A stretch of DNA of 64,000 bases from CAYUTA01 sp964447605 (GTDB lineage Bacteria; Bacillota; Clostridia; Christensenellales; CAG-138). The stretch lies in NCBI GenBank assembly GCA_964447605.1, contig CAYUTA010000006.1, positions 1-64,000 on the forward strand, read 5' to 3'. Positions 1 through 7,914 of the stretch are shown here, in pieces (within the stretch, counting starts at the first letter, position 1; each line of letters begins with the position of its first letter). Below the pieces are notes generated by a model. It worked only from the letters and a program-made list of their open reading frames with translations. It searched no databases and had not been told where the DNA came from. A program made the translations under genes and the position numbers.

Positions 1-870
1 ATCTGGCTTTTGATTACGCCGGCGTCGTGGAGCGATCCCATCGGGTTTTCCCTGGAATACGCGATTCTTTTTTCTGACTATGGGGCGCATTACGGCTATC
101 TTTTTGCCGGGAAATATTTTTCCGCTGACGAAGTTCCTCGCGCTTATTTTCCAATTTGGATTGCGATCACAGTTCCGATTGTCAATCAGTTGCTGTGTCT
201 GGGTGGGGTTGTTTCGTATGTTGCAGACTTCTTTTCCCAAAAGCGGAAAACGCAACTAACCGCCCCTGCTCAGATCCTTCTGGGAATCGCTCTTGCAATG
301 ATCGTCGGCACGCTATCCTATCAGCTCCTTCGCCGCCCAATGGTGTACTCGGGCTGGCGGCATGCGTTCTATTTATATCCGATGATGATCGCATTCGCCG
401 TTTATGGGCTGTGGCGGGTCTGGAATCTTGCCGCGGAACACGGGCGGCTTTGGCTGCGAATCTGTATAGGCTGCATCCTGGTATGCAGCCTTGCTTACAA
501 TACCTTCCATATGGTAAGCAACCACCCCTATGAGTATGCGATGTTTAACGCCGCAGGCCGTCGCTGCGCCATTGGCTTTGAGCGGGATTATTATAGGTTG
601 TCGCTTCACAGCACAGCCAGATGGCTCCTTGCAAATCGTGATGACGCTCAACTGCGTTGCTGTTGGAGTGGGCATTGGTTCTATCTGCTTGAAGAAGAAG
701 ACGGCAGCCGCATTCAATTTTACCCGCAGGAGGACGCACAGTATATCCTGCATGCGTTTCCGTCGGCCAGCACCAACGACTTTCCCATCGCGGGCTTTGC
801 GGAAATCCATTCCATCTGGGTGGACGAGGTGAAGATTGCGGCGGTCTATCAGCGGATTCCGGCGGCATAG
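1..870 (+). CDS. Membrane glycosyltransferase (GT39/GT-C-like), 3' part
   Basis: The reading frame is open from base 1 and stops at 868-870, so the 5' part lies outside the window. The visible 289 codons hold several hydrophobic segments and a GWRHAFYLYPM stretch. That stretch resembles the (W/R)H..YP motif near the last membrane helices of dolichyl-phosphate-mannose-type transferases, followed by a soluble extracytoplasmic tail. By family knowledge such proteins move sugars from a polyprenyl-phosphate donor outside the membrane. Donor and acceptor cannot be inferred. It is followed by a separate promoter and the CNNM gene. Confidence 0.55.
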   Translation: MWLLITPASWSDPIGFSLEYAILFSDYGAHYGYLFAGKYFSADEVPRAYFPIWIAITVPIVNQLLCLGGVVSYVADFFSQKRKTQLTAPAQILLGIALAMIVGTLSYQLLRRPMVYSGWRHAFYLYPMMIAFAVYGLWRVWNLAAEHGRLWLRICIGCILVCSLAYNTFHMVSNHPYEYAMFNAAGRRCAIGFERDYYRLSLHSTARWLLANRDDAQLRCCWSGHWFYLLEEEDGSRIQFYPQEDAQYILHAFPSASTNDFPIAGFAEIHSIWVDEVKIAAVYQRIPAA

Positions 871-934
871 CGGCCCATCCTGCCGCTCTTCCACCCGGAA
901 TTTCAACATATCCGCGGCCGTGGGCCGACCGCCC

Positions 935-963
935 TTGACATGCGGGCCAATTTATCTTAATAT
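935..963 (+). promoter_or_regulatory. Sigma-A promoter for sORF and CNNM gene
   Basis: TTGACA at 935-940 and TAATAT at 958-963 are separated by 17 bases. Predicted transcription start is near 970, just before the strong AGGAGG at 980-985. Confidence 0.55.
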
Positions 964-995
964 GTATTATACGTTTTACAGGAGGTGAAATCAAA

Positions 996-1103
996 GTGGA
1001 CGACGGCGACAGTATAGGCGCTTGCCAGCATTCTGCCGCAACTGCAATTCATTTTGATGGTTCGCTTTTTGTAAAAATGCAAGTGAAAATTCAAGAAGCA
1101 TAG
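996..1103 (+). CDS. Possible 35-aa leader peptide upstream of CNNM gene
   Basis: A GTG start at 996 sits 10 bases after AGGAGG and opens a 36-codon frame ending in TAG at 1101. The product begins VDDGDSIGACQH and ends KMQVKIQEA. It has no recognised family and no signal or membrane segment. It lies alone in the 327-base gap between the glycosyltransferase end and the CNNM start, downstream of a good promoter. It could be a translated leader, a free small protein, or a chance frame behind a real ribosome binding site. The Shine-Dalgarno and promoter are clear; that the peptide itself matters is inference. Confidence 0.35.
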   Translation: MDDGDSIGACQHSAATAIHFDGSLFVKMQVKIQEA

Positions 1104-1197
1104 TTCGTCGCGCTCTTGCGGCCGGGCTGTGCTTTTTTTACAGCCGCCGCAAAACAGCATTTGCCGCAGCGCACACACGAAACCGGAAAGGAACCAT

Positions 1198-2517
1198 ATG
1201 GCAGGGGCAATCATTCTCCAAATTGTACTCATATCACTCAACGCGGTCTTCGCAAGCGCGGAGATTGCGGTGCTCTCGGTCAATCAGGCCAAGCTCGAAC
1301 GGCTTGTTGCCGAGGGCAATCATTCAGCCAAAACGCTGGTGGGGCTGACGCAGAACCCCTCCCGTTTTCTCTCCACCATTCAGGTGGCCATCACTCTGGC
1401 GGGGCTGCTCGGCAGCGCCTATGCGGCCAATCATTTTTCGGATCCGCTGGTGGCCTGGCTGGTAAGCCTCGGCATCGGCGTCCCCGCCGCAACGCTCGAC
1501 AGCGTCTGCGTGTTTGTTATTACGCTGCTGCTGTCCTACTTCAGCATCGTGTTCGGCGAACTGGTGCCCAAGCGTCTGGCAATGAAGCATGCGGAAAAAA
1601 TTTCGCTGTCGCTAGCGGGTATGCTCAGCTTTGTATCGCGTGTGTTCGCGCCGTTCGTATGGCTTCTGACGCGTTCGACCAACGGGATTTTGCGGCTGAT
1701 GCGCATCAACCCCGACGAACAGGACGACGCGGTGACCGAGGAGGAGATCCGCATGATGCTCGAGTCCGGCAGCGCGCAGGGCACCATTGACAGCCTGGAA
1801 AACGAGATGATTCAGAACGTGTTTGAGTTCGACGACATTTCCATCTCCGAAGTTTGCACGCACCGGCGCGACGTGGCCATGCTCTATGTTGACGATGAAC
1901 TGGCCGAATGGAAAGAGCTGCTCAATGAAACGCGCCACGCCTATTATCCCATCTGCGGCGAAGACACCGACGACATCATCGGCGTGCTCAGCAGCAAACA
2001 GTTCTTTCGTTGCGAGTGCTCCACCGTGGACGAGGCGATTGCCTCCGCATCGGAAAAGCCCTTCTTTGTTCCGGAGAACATCAAGGCGGATGTGTTGTTT
2101 TACAACATGAAGCGCTCACGCAGCTATTTTGCCGTGGTCATCGACGAATACGGCGGAATGAGCGGGATCATCACCATGCATGACCTGCTGGAACTGCTGG
2201 TGGGCGATCTGGCCGACAAGGAGGACGAGGAGGTGCAGGAAATTGTACCCTTGGGCGATAACCGCTGGCGGATTGTGGGCCGTGCGCCCCTGAACGAGGT
2301 GAGCGAGGTCCTGGGCATGGAGTTTGACGCCGAGGATTGCGACACCTTTGGCGGCTATCTGTTCGGCCTGATGGGCGCGGTGCCCGACGATGGGGAAACC
2401 CTTACGGTGGAAACCGATATCCTGAGCATTTTTGTCGAGCGCGTGGAAGACCACTGTATTGAAAGCACGATTGTGACCAGAACGGTCCCGCCGGCTTCAC
2501 AGGAGGAGGCGGATTGA
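1198..2517 (+). CDS. CNNM/HlyC-CorC family transporter with CBS pair
   Basis: This 439-residue protein has the full hemolysin-C/CorC layout: an N-terminal CNNM (DUF21) membrane domain of about three helices (residues 1-150, with the GELVPKRLA motif near 120-130), a CBS pair (about 195-330, including DEYGGMSGIIT) and a C-terminal CorC_HlyC domain (about 345-425). Relatives export or sense Mg2+ or other divalent cations. The ATG at 1198 is chosen because GGAAAGGA lies 6-8 bases upstream and the protein then begins directly with the first membrane helix. No other gene follows on this strand; the next gene is convergent. Confidence 0.9.
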   Translation: MAGAIILQIVLISLNAVFASAEIAVLSVNQAKLERLVAEGNHSAKTLVGLTQNPSRFLSTIQVAITLAGLLGSAYAANHFSDPLVAWLVSLGIGVPAATLDSVCVFVITLLLSYFSIVFGELVPKRLAMKHAEKISLSLAGMLSFVSRVFAPFVWLLTRSTNGILRLMRINPDEQDDAVTEEEIRMMLESGSAQGTIDSLENEMIQNVFEFDDISISEVCTHRRDVAMLYVDDELAEWKELLNETRHAYYPICGEDTDDIIGVLSSKQFFRCECSTVDEAIASASEKPFFVPENIKADVLFYNMKRSRSYFAVVIDEYGGMSGIITMHDLLELLVGDLADKEDEEVQEIVPLGDNRWRIVGRAPLNEVSEVLGMEFDAEDCDTFGGYLFGLMGAVPDDGETLTVETDILSIFVERVEDHCIESTIVTRTVPPASQEEAD

Positions 2518-2669
2518 CGCAGGCCGGCGCGCAGAAGGCCTTGCTGCTGCTGCGCTTTGGCGGTTCACCCGCAGCGCTTGATTCTCGGAACTGCCGATAG
2601 CCCGCCGGATTGCGGCGGCAGACGCCGCTGGAAGCGGGTGCATATGCCATTTAGCCTGCTTGGCGCGCA

Positions 2670-4457
2670 TCAATCCGCCCCCGTCCGGAACGGGAGCGCC
2701 GCAAGCTGCGGAAGCAGGGCAAACAGCGCGTACAGATAACGGAACTCCGCATGCACGGGTGTGGCGGCCAGAAGCGTGCCAAGCACAAGGAACACAAACA
2801 GATACGGCAGCAGCGCCGCCCGCCTGCGGTTAACAATGGCCATGCCGAACAGCGCCACGGCAAGCCATGTGGCCGTACCGATGGAGAAGATAAGCGCGAA
2901 CACGGCAAAATCGCGCGTGCCGGTGAGATACCTGTATAATAACCGCGGAGCAAGCCCCGTCAGCTTTGGCTCGGTGGCGATATTAAGCCGCGTGCTCTCC
3001 GGGTGGATTCCGCCGAGATAGAGGGATTCGTACTGCACGTTGGGGTACCAGAAGCCAACGGTTTCATCGATTTGTGCATACAGATATTCTTTGGGGTATC
3101 GGAGCCCCAACCGTACCCACAACGAAAGAAACTCCATTTTATGCTCCCCGATATATGACTGGTTACCGGTCTTTCGCACCAGAGCCTTGATCGGATCGGA
3201 TGTATAGCTTTCGTAGGCCGCCGGTATTGCCTCCACCGCCACAACCTGACAAAGCAGCTCATACTCCGCTTCCGTGAGCGCCTTTCCGTCTGCAATTACG
3301 CGTGAGATATGCTGCACCGGCAGGCTAAGCGCTTCCACGGTATCCGGCGGCGGAACCGCAAGCGCATTGAGCACAGGCCCGCGGAAGACCAGCGCAAGCA
3401 GCAGCGCCCCACCCATAACGGGCAGCGTCAGCAGCCGCTTTCCTTTGAGGAAAACCGCGCAGAGCGCAAGAAACGGAATGAACGCATAAACGCCGTTGGT
3501 TCGCAGCACGCATAACCCCAAAGAGGAGATCGGCAGAAGCGTCCATGCAAGCCATTGCCGCTGAACGGACTCGCCGCGCCCAAGCCCGTCGAGCAGCCGC
3601 CAGAGCACGGTTGCCAGCAACACCGCCATGATGGCAAAGGGAATATCCTTGACCGGCGTAATGGAAAACAGCAGGTTGTTGGGCGCGAAAGCAAAAAACA
3701 GCATTGCGCAGACCAGCAGCACGGGCCTGACGCCAAAGCGGTGCATGGTGGAAATCGCGTAGGCAAACACCGCCGCAACCGCAAGGGATTGCGAAAGTGT
3801 GACCAAGGCCACGCCCGCGTTCTGCGTGCCGAACAGCGATAGTCCAAGATCAAAAAACACCTGCATTGCCAGCGTATGTGCCACGGGGTGATGGTTTGCG
3901 TATGGCTCCAGTCCCGCCATCTGCACCAGCTGTGTGCGCGTGTCCGCCATTATATTGCCCGGGAAGTGGCACAAGAAACAGACCGCATAGACTGCAAGCA
4001 GCCCGGCAAAGCAAAGAAGGAACACCTGTACGCTCGTAAGCCTCTGCCGCCGCACAGTCCGGATGCGCGCAGTTTGCAGCCGTCCATAGAGCATGCGCAG
4101 GAGCGCAAAAAAGAAGACCCACGCTTTTAGCAGCACCCAAACGGTGTCGGCGCAAAAAAAACCGCCATAAACCCGCTCCAAATACGCGTATTCAGCTAAT
4201 ACGCATGAACCCGCAAAAAACAGCGCAAACACACCGGCCACCAACCGAACGCGTCTGTTCTGCGCGGCCGCGCCATGCTGCAACAGCCAAAACATCAGCA
4301 AAAAAACGACCAGCGAAACGATCTGCGGTTCAACCGCATGAGTAAGAAACAGCACCGTAGACGCCGCTGCAAGGCTCTGCGCCACACGCCAGAGCAACAA
4401 TCCGACGCCGCGGCTAAAAAAAGTAAGGTCCCCGTTTTCTGATATATACTTCTTCAC
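2670..4457 (-). CDS. DUF6020-type polytopic membrane protein
   Basis: About 595 residues with some 12 hydrophobic segments. After the fifth helix is a loop reading FPGNIMADTRTQL followed by YANHHPVAHT, the pattern I associate with DUF6020 and related GT-C-like membrane proteins; the acidic and paired His residues in that loop could serve glycosyl transfer. GTG at 4457 is chosen because it leaves a 34-base gap to the upstream RHH gene; a TTG at 4508 would overlap that gene. It is probably cotranscribed with the RHH gene at 4492-4644. Substrate unknown. Confidence 0.6.
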   Translation of the reverse strand: MKKYISENGDLTFFSRGVGLLLWRVAQSLAAASTVLFLTHAVEPQIVSLVVFLLMFWLLQHGAAAQNRRVRLVAGVFALFFAGSCVLAEYAYLERVYGGFFCADTVWVLLKAWVFFFALLRMLYGRLQTARIRTVRRQRLTSVQVFLLCFAGLLAVYAVCFLCHFPGNIMADTRTQLVQMAGLEPYANHHPVAHTLAMQVFFDLGLSLFGTQNAGVALVTLSQSLAVAAVFAYAISTMHRFGVRPVLLVCAMLFFAFAPNNLLFSITPVKDIPFAIMAVLLATVLWRLLDGLGRGESVQRQWLAWTLLPISSLGLCVLRTNGVYAFIPFLALCAVFLKGKRLLTLPVMGGALLLALVFRGPVLNALAVPPPDTVEALSLPVQHISRVIADGKALTEAEYELLCQVVAVEAIPAAYESYTSDPIKALVRKTGNQSYIGEHKMEFLSLWVRLGLRYPKEYLYAQIDETVGFWYPNVQYESLYLGGIHPESTRLNIATEPKLTGLAPRLLYRYLTGTRDFAVFALIFSIGTATWLAVALFGMAIVNRRRAALLPYLFVFLVLGTLLAATPVHAEFRYLYALFALLPQLAALPFRTGAD

Positions 4458-4491
4458 GCATTCTTCTTTCGCCCGCAATTTTGCTTTTGAA

Positions 4492-4644
4492 TTACTTGGC
4501 CTGCGCAATCAGGCCGCGGGCAATCAGGTCCCTGATCATCTCAGACCATGTGTTGTCGTGATAGGCTTCTTCCTTTATCGCATGCAAAGCCAAGTCCATA
4601 TCCGGCGGAATGGAAATGGAAAATCGTTTTAGACCCGTCGCCAT
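4492..4644 (-). CDS. Small ribbon-helix-helix (CopG/Arc-like) DNA-binding protein
   Basis: A 50-residue protein starting MATGLKRFSISIPPDMD and ending ARGLIAQAK. The short beta strand (KRFSISIP) followed by two helices with NTWSEMIRDLI fits the ribbon-helix-helix fold. AAAGGAGG lies 7 bases before the ATG. It is the first gene after a consensus promoter and precedes the DUF6020 gene by 34 bases. RHH proteins of this size are usually autoregulators or antitoxins; no toxin gene is adjacent. Low sequence identity to the RHH protein encoded divergently at 4790 suggests two separate proteins rather than a recent duplication. Confidence 0.8.
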   Translation of the reverse strand: MATGLKRFSISIPPDMDLALHAIKEEAYHDNTWSEMIRDLIARGLIAQAK

Positions 4645-4668
4645 GTATGCGCCTCCTTTTGGTGTAGT

Positions 4669-4770
4669 GGTTCATTGAACCTTATAATCTATATTATATT
4701 GGTTCATCGGTTCACTGTCAATGGATTCCAAAATGCAGGTCTTTACCCCACTGGTTCACTGGTGTATAAT
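4669..4770. promoter_or_regulatory. Divergent promoters with repeated GGTTCA operator
   Basis: The minus-strand promoter is fully consensus: TTGACA at 4721-4716 and TATAAT at 4698-4693 with a 17-base spacer. The plus-strand promoter is TTTACC (4742-4747), 17 bases, TATAAT (4765-4770). GGTTCA occurs at 4669, 4701, 4709 and 4753; the first forms the palindrome GGTTCATTGAACC, the middle two lie inside the minus-strand spacer, and the last lies inside the plus-strand spacer. This is the arrangement expected for RHH dimers binding tandem half-sites and repressing both promoters. Confidence 0.7.
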
Positions 4771-4789
4771 TAGGAACGAGGTGATGCAA

Positions 4790-4975
4790 ATGGCAACCGA
4801 CAAGCCGCGTTATACCGTTTCGGTGGACTATGATCTGTTCCGGCAGATTGAAGACTTCCGCTTCGAAAATCGTTTTCAAACCCGCTCGGAGGCAACGGTG
4901 GAGCTGATACGCCTGGGGCTCGACGCCCTGAAAAAAGAGCAGGAAGCACAAAAAAAAGAGCAGGGACACGCCTGA
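4790..4975 (+). CDS. Ribbon-helix-helix DNA-binding protein with charged tail
   Basis: A 61-residue protein beginning MATDKPRYTVSVDYD. Residues 6-50 fit a ribbon-helix-helix domain (strand YTVSVD, then helices around FRQIEDF and RSEATVELIRLGLD), followed by a Lys/Glu-rich tail. Start 4790 is preferred because GAGGTGAT, fully complementary to the 16S 3' end, lies upstream at good spacing; an ATG at 4784 falls within this ribosome site. It is transcribed away from the RHH gene at 4492-4644, with shared GGTTCA repeats between them. Likely an autoregulator; the target beyond this locus is unknown. Confidence 0.75.
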   Translation: MATDKPRYTVSVDYDLFRQIEDFRFENRFQTRSEATVELIRLGLDALKKEQEAQKKEQGHA

Positions 4976-5440
4976 CTCCCACTTGACGGATGTTAAATCG
5001 CGCTTTGCCTCTTGGACAGCTCCTGCCTGCCTATATCCGTATGCATGCTACGCAGCGCATGTGTCCGCCGGCGCGACGAATTTCGTCCGCAGACGCGGCA
5101 AAACGGTTTTTTCATGCATGCGGTGTCCTCCTCCATTTCACACGTCAAAAGAGGGCTTTTCTGACGCGTTGTTTTTTATTTTGCAATGATTTGCGCAATG
5201 GAAGAAAAGCCTTAGCCCTTTTCCGCGCTCAACTTGATCGGGGTCTGGTTATAACGGGCGTGTTTGGTTGAAACGGATGTGCAGCGGACGGGTTTCGCAG
5301 CAGATGGGTTTTCGCAATTGAAGGTGCCGCCGGGCCAAAATTCCTGCAGGACCGACCTGCATAATCCCATCTGCGGCGGACAACGCGGATACGTGGTTTG
5401 CTGATGCGATCGCCCCGTCGCAGGAGTTTCTCCGGCGCAC
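4976..5440. other. Gene-free stretch between RHH gene and btuD
   Basis: No convincing gene. A 9-base inverted repeat (GCAGATGGG at 5300-5308, CCCATCTGC at 5366-5374) encloses about 57 bases that contain a CCTGCAGG palindrome. Near 5197-5225 the minus strand has a GGAAAAG...CTTTTC stem that could end the btuCD transcript. Short frames across this stretch have no family features. Confidence 0.4.
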
Positions 5441-6211
5441 TTACCCGTTGCCGCCACCCCACTGCGAAAGCATGGCCTGCATCCAGCCATAGACATCGAT
5501 GCCATATACGGCGTTCAGCCGTTCGCGCGTCAGCACGGCGTCCATTGACCCCCAGCGCAGGCATTTTCCGCCGTCAAGCAGCAGCGCGTGCGTGCCGTAA
5601 GCGCGCGCAACGGAAAGGTCATGCACGGCTGAAAGCACCGCGCGGCCGGTTGTGGCAATCCAGTTCCGAATCAGTTCGAAGATTTGTTTTTGATAGGTGA
5701 GGTCAAGATGGTTGGTCGGCTCGTCGAGCAGCAGCAGCTCCGGGTCCTGCGCAAACACCTGCGCCAGAAACATCCGCTGTTGCTCGCCGCCGGAAAGCGT
5801 CAGCGCCGATTGCGTGCGGATGGACGAAATTCCCGTCAGCTCGAGCGCGCGGGAAACGGCCGCCTCATCGCCCTCCCCGCCGGAAAACGGACCCGCGCGG
5901 TAGGCATAGCGGCCCAAACGAACGACCTCCTCCACCGTAAACGCATAGGAAACGGCATGTCCCTGCATCAGCACGCCAAGCTGTCTGGCAAGCTGTGCAG
6001 GCTTGTATGTGCGCGCGCTTTTTCCGCACACAAGCACCTCCCCTGAACAGGGCAGGCACTGCGAAACGGCGTTGATCAACGTGCTCTTTCCCGCGCCGTT
6101 GGGGCCGACGAGCATCAGCCACTGCCCGCCATGCAGGCGGAAACTGACATTTTCCACAAGGGTTTGCGAGCCGCAGCGCACCGTCAGATCGTGAACCGAA
6201 AGCAATTCCAT
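5441..6211 (-). CDS. btuD: Corrinoid ABC transporter ATP-binding protein (BtuD-like)
   Basis: A 256-residue ABC ATPase that powers uptake through the adjacent permease. Visible motifs are Walker A GPNGAGKST (about residues 36-44), signature LSGGEQQRM (about 142), Walker B LLLLDEPT (about 163) and the H-loop in SAVHDLSVA. The family is that of iron-siderophore and vitamin B12 importers. The ATG at 6211 lies 4 bases beyond the permease stop, so the two are cotranscribed; the nearest GGAGG is 13 bases away, which suggests translational coupling. The upstream cobalamin riboswitch makes cobamide import the best assignment. No BtuF-type binding protein is present in the window. Confidence 0.85.
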   Translation of the reverse strand: MELLSVHDLTVRCGSQTLVENVSFRLHGGQWLMLVGPNGAGKSTLINAVSQCLPCSGEVLVCGKSARTYKPAQLARQLGVLMQGHAVSYAFTVEEVVRLGRYAYRAGPFSGGEGDEAAVSRALELTGISSIRTQSALTLSGGEQQRMFLAQVFAQDPELLLLDEPTNHLDLTYQKQIFELIRNWIATTGRAVLSAVHDLSVARAYGTHALLLDGGKCLRWGSMDAVLTRERLNAVYGIDVYGWMQAMLSQWGGGNG

Positions 6212-6215
6212 AGCC

Positions 6216-7256
6216 TTACGCCCGCCTCCTTGTATGAAAAAAGAGGGAGACAAACGCAATTGCCCCTACAAACGAAGTAATGACGCCGATGGGCAGCTCG
6301 CGCGGCGCAAGCAGCGTGCGGGCCGCCAAATCCGCAAGCAGCAGGAGCGCCGCGCCGCCGAACAGAGACGCGGGCAGCAGCCGGCTGTGGTTGGGGCCGA
6401 CGCACAGCCGCATCATATGCGGAATCACCAGTCCGACAAAACCGATCGTCCCGGAAATGGAGACGCATACGCCGATGAGCGCGCATACGCAAACAAGCAC
6501 GGTCAACCGCACTCCCCGCACGTTTACGCCGATATGGCGCGCATTTTCTTCCCCCACGGCAAATGCGTTGAGTTCGCGCGCATATCCAAGCAGCACGCCG
6601 CCAAAAAGCGCCAGCGTGCCAAGCAGCAACAGCGCGTTGCCGTACGTGCTGCCGGAAAGCGAGCCCATCGTCCAAAACAAAATGCTTTTCACCCGGTCGC
6701 CCGCAAACGTAACCACAAGGCTCGTCAAACTGCTTGCAAACATGGAAAAAATCACACCCATGAGAATGATGGTGTGGGTGGAAAGCGAATGGTCCAGCCG
6801 ATAGGACAGTGTCAAAATCAGCGTTAACGACAAGAATGCAAACGCACAGGCCAGCACAACCGTGCCGGCGAACGGCAGCGCGGGAATGGCGACGCCAAAG
6901 GCGATGGCAATCACCGCGCCAAGGCTTGCCCCGGACGAAACGCCGAGCGTGGAGCCGTCTGCAAGCGGGTTCTTCAGCAGCCCCTGCATGGCCGCGCCGC
7001 AAAGGGAAAGCGCCGCGCCGCAAAGCGCCGTGCAAAGCACGCGGGGCAGCCGTACCGAAACAACGATCGCCCGCGTTGCGTCCGGCAATGGCTGGGCATC
7101 GCCGCCAAAAATCGCGCGCAGCACATCGGCCAGCGGCACCCGCACGCTGCCGACCGATACGCACAGCGCCAGCGCGGCAAGCAGCGCCGTACAAAATGCC
7201 AGATATTCTCCCAGGCCAAAACCTTCCCCTGATCTTTTCCTCTCTTGACGCCGCAT
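6216..7256 (-). CDS. btuC: Corrinoid ABC transporter permease (FecCD/BtuC-like)
   Basis: A 346-residue FecCD-family permease with about nine or ten membrane helices. It carries the family motifs GVSSGASLGA and GLVIPHMMRL, the latter forming the coupling loop for the ATPase. The start at 7256 (MRRQERKRSGEG) is chosen because AAAGGGG is just upstream and because the longer frame runs through the riboswitch terminator. It forms an operon with btuD. The cobalamin riboswitch about 280 bases upstream indicates that the substrate is vitamin B12 or another cobamide, and that transcription is shut off when B12 is plentiful. Confidence 0.85.
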   Translation of the reverse strand: MRRQERKRSGEGFGLGEYLAFCTALLAALALCVSVGSVRVPLADVLRAIFGGDAQPLPDATRAIVVSVRLPRVLCTALCGAALSLCGAAMQGLLKNPLADGSTLGVSSGASLGAVIAIAFGVAIPALPFAGTVVLACAFAFLSLTLILTLSYRLDHSLSTHTIILMGVIFSMFASSLTSLVVTFAGDRVKSILFWTMGSLSGSTYGNALLLLGTLALFGGVLLGYARELNAFAVGEENARHIGVNVRGVRLTVLVCVCALIGVCVSISGTIGFVGLVIPHMMRLCVGPNHSRLLPASLFGGAALLLLADLAARTLLAPRELPIGVITSFVGAIAFVSLFFHTRRRA

Positions 7257-7448
7257 GCGGCCCCTTTCCGTCAAAACGTTCTCGTAATTCCCATACGTGC
7301 TTGGCGCACGAAACCGCCCCGCCACCGTTAAATAGCGGGCATGTCTAACGCCTGTCTTTTGAACGGCGCAGACCTTCCCCCACACATGACGCGGCGTTTC
7401 ATCCTCTTCTAACATGGATTCAAACGAACCGAAGAACACGGCGTCATT

Positions 7449-7484
7449 AAAAAAGCCACTTCCCCCACGGACGGAAGAAGCGGC
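7449..7484 (-). terminator. Intrinsic terminator of the cobalamin riboswitch
   Basis: On the minus strand, a 12-pair stem (7484-7473 with 7466-7455, three G-U pairs) with a 6-base loop is followed directly by six U residues (7454-7449). It lies between the riboswitch and the permease start, the right place for ligand-controlled premature termination. Confidence 0.8.
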
Positions 7485-7536
7485 GCAAATAAGCGGCGGA
7501 TTGCGCACAATTCGCAGTTCTCCAGCCCCAGGAGCA

Positions 7537-7712
7537 GCACCGTATAAACTGGTTTCCCGACTTGGCATCCTCCTACTTGGGCGTCTTCCCACCGAAGGTC
7601 CGGCAGTGACATGCTTGCCCGTTCGTCCGCTTCACGGTTACTGGGTTAGTTCGGAATTTGCATCCGATTCCCTCGGCGCTTCTGCCCGGCAGCGCGCCGG
7701 CACACAGGGTGC
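7537..7712 (-). promoter_or_regulatory. Cobalamin (B12) riboswitch
   Basis: Read on the minus strand, this segment has the ordered landmarks of the B12 riboswitch: GGGAA followed by the GATGCAAATTCC stretch, a GTCACTG box, a TGGGAAG box, and the 3' AGTCGGGAAACC box. A possible closing stem pairs GCACC (7712-7708) with GGTGC (7541-7537). It precedes a terminator and the btuCD genes. The short reading frame crossing it (7409-7612) is a by-product. Boundaries are approximate. Confidence 0.88.
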
Positions 7713-7741
7713 GAATATACATGCGATTCGTTTGTATGGTC

Positions 7742-7770
7742 AATATAGCACGGACGCGCATGGATTGCAA
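7742..7770 (-). promoter_or_regulatory. Promoter for the B12 riboswitch transcript
   Basis: TTGCAA (7770-7765) and TATATT (7747-7742) are 17 bases apart on the minus strand. The expected start near 7735 would include the whole riboswitch. Confidence 0.45.
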
Positions 7771-7914
7771 GGTGCGCCGCGCGAAAAACGGCGGTTTGGA
7801 ACAACTATTTCTCTTGAAAAATAAACGGAAACGAAATGAGAATGCTGGAAACGGCTCGAATCTCATACAATTTTGAGGAGCTGATATTTTGGATTCGCGC
7901 GAAGGGAGATTCGG

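Noticed and set aside
4492..4975. Type II toxin-antitoxin system
   Set aside because: Both proteins are RHH-type and no toxin-like gene (RelE, PIN, MazF) is adjacent; DUF6020 is a large membrane protein.
7409..7612. Short minus-strand reading frame upstream of the permease
   Set aside because: It lies across the cobalamin riboswitch and its terminator; these explain the sequence better.
7714..7743. Alternative promoter TTGACC-18-TATATT before the B12 riboswitch
   Set aside because: Its start site would fall inside the 5' closing stem; the promoter at 7742-7770 includes the whole element.
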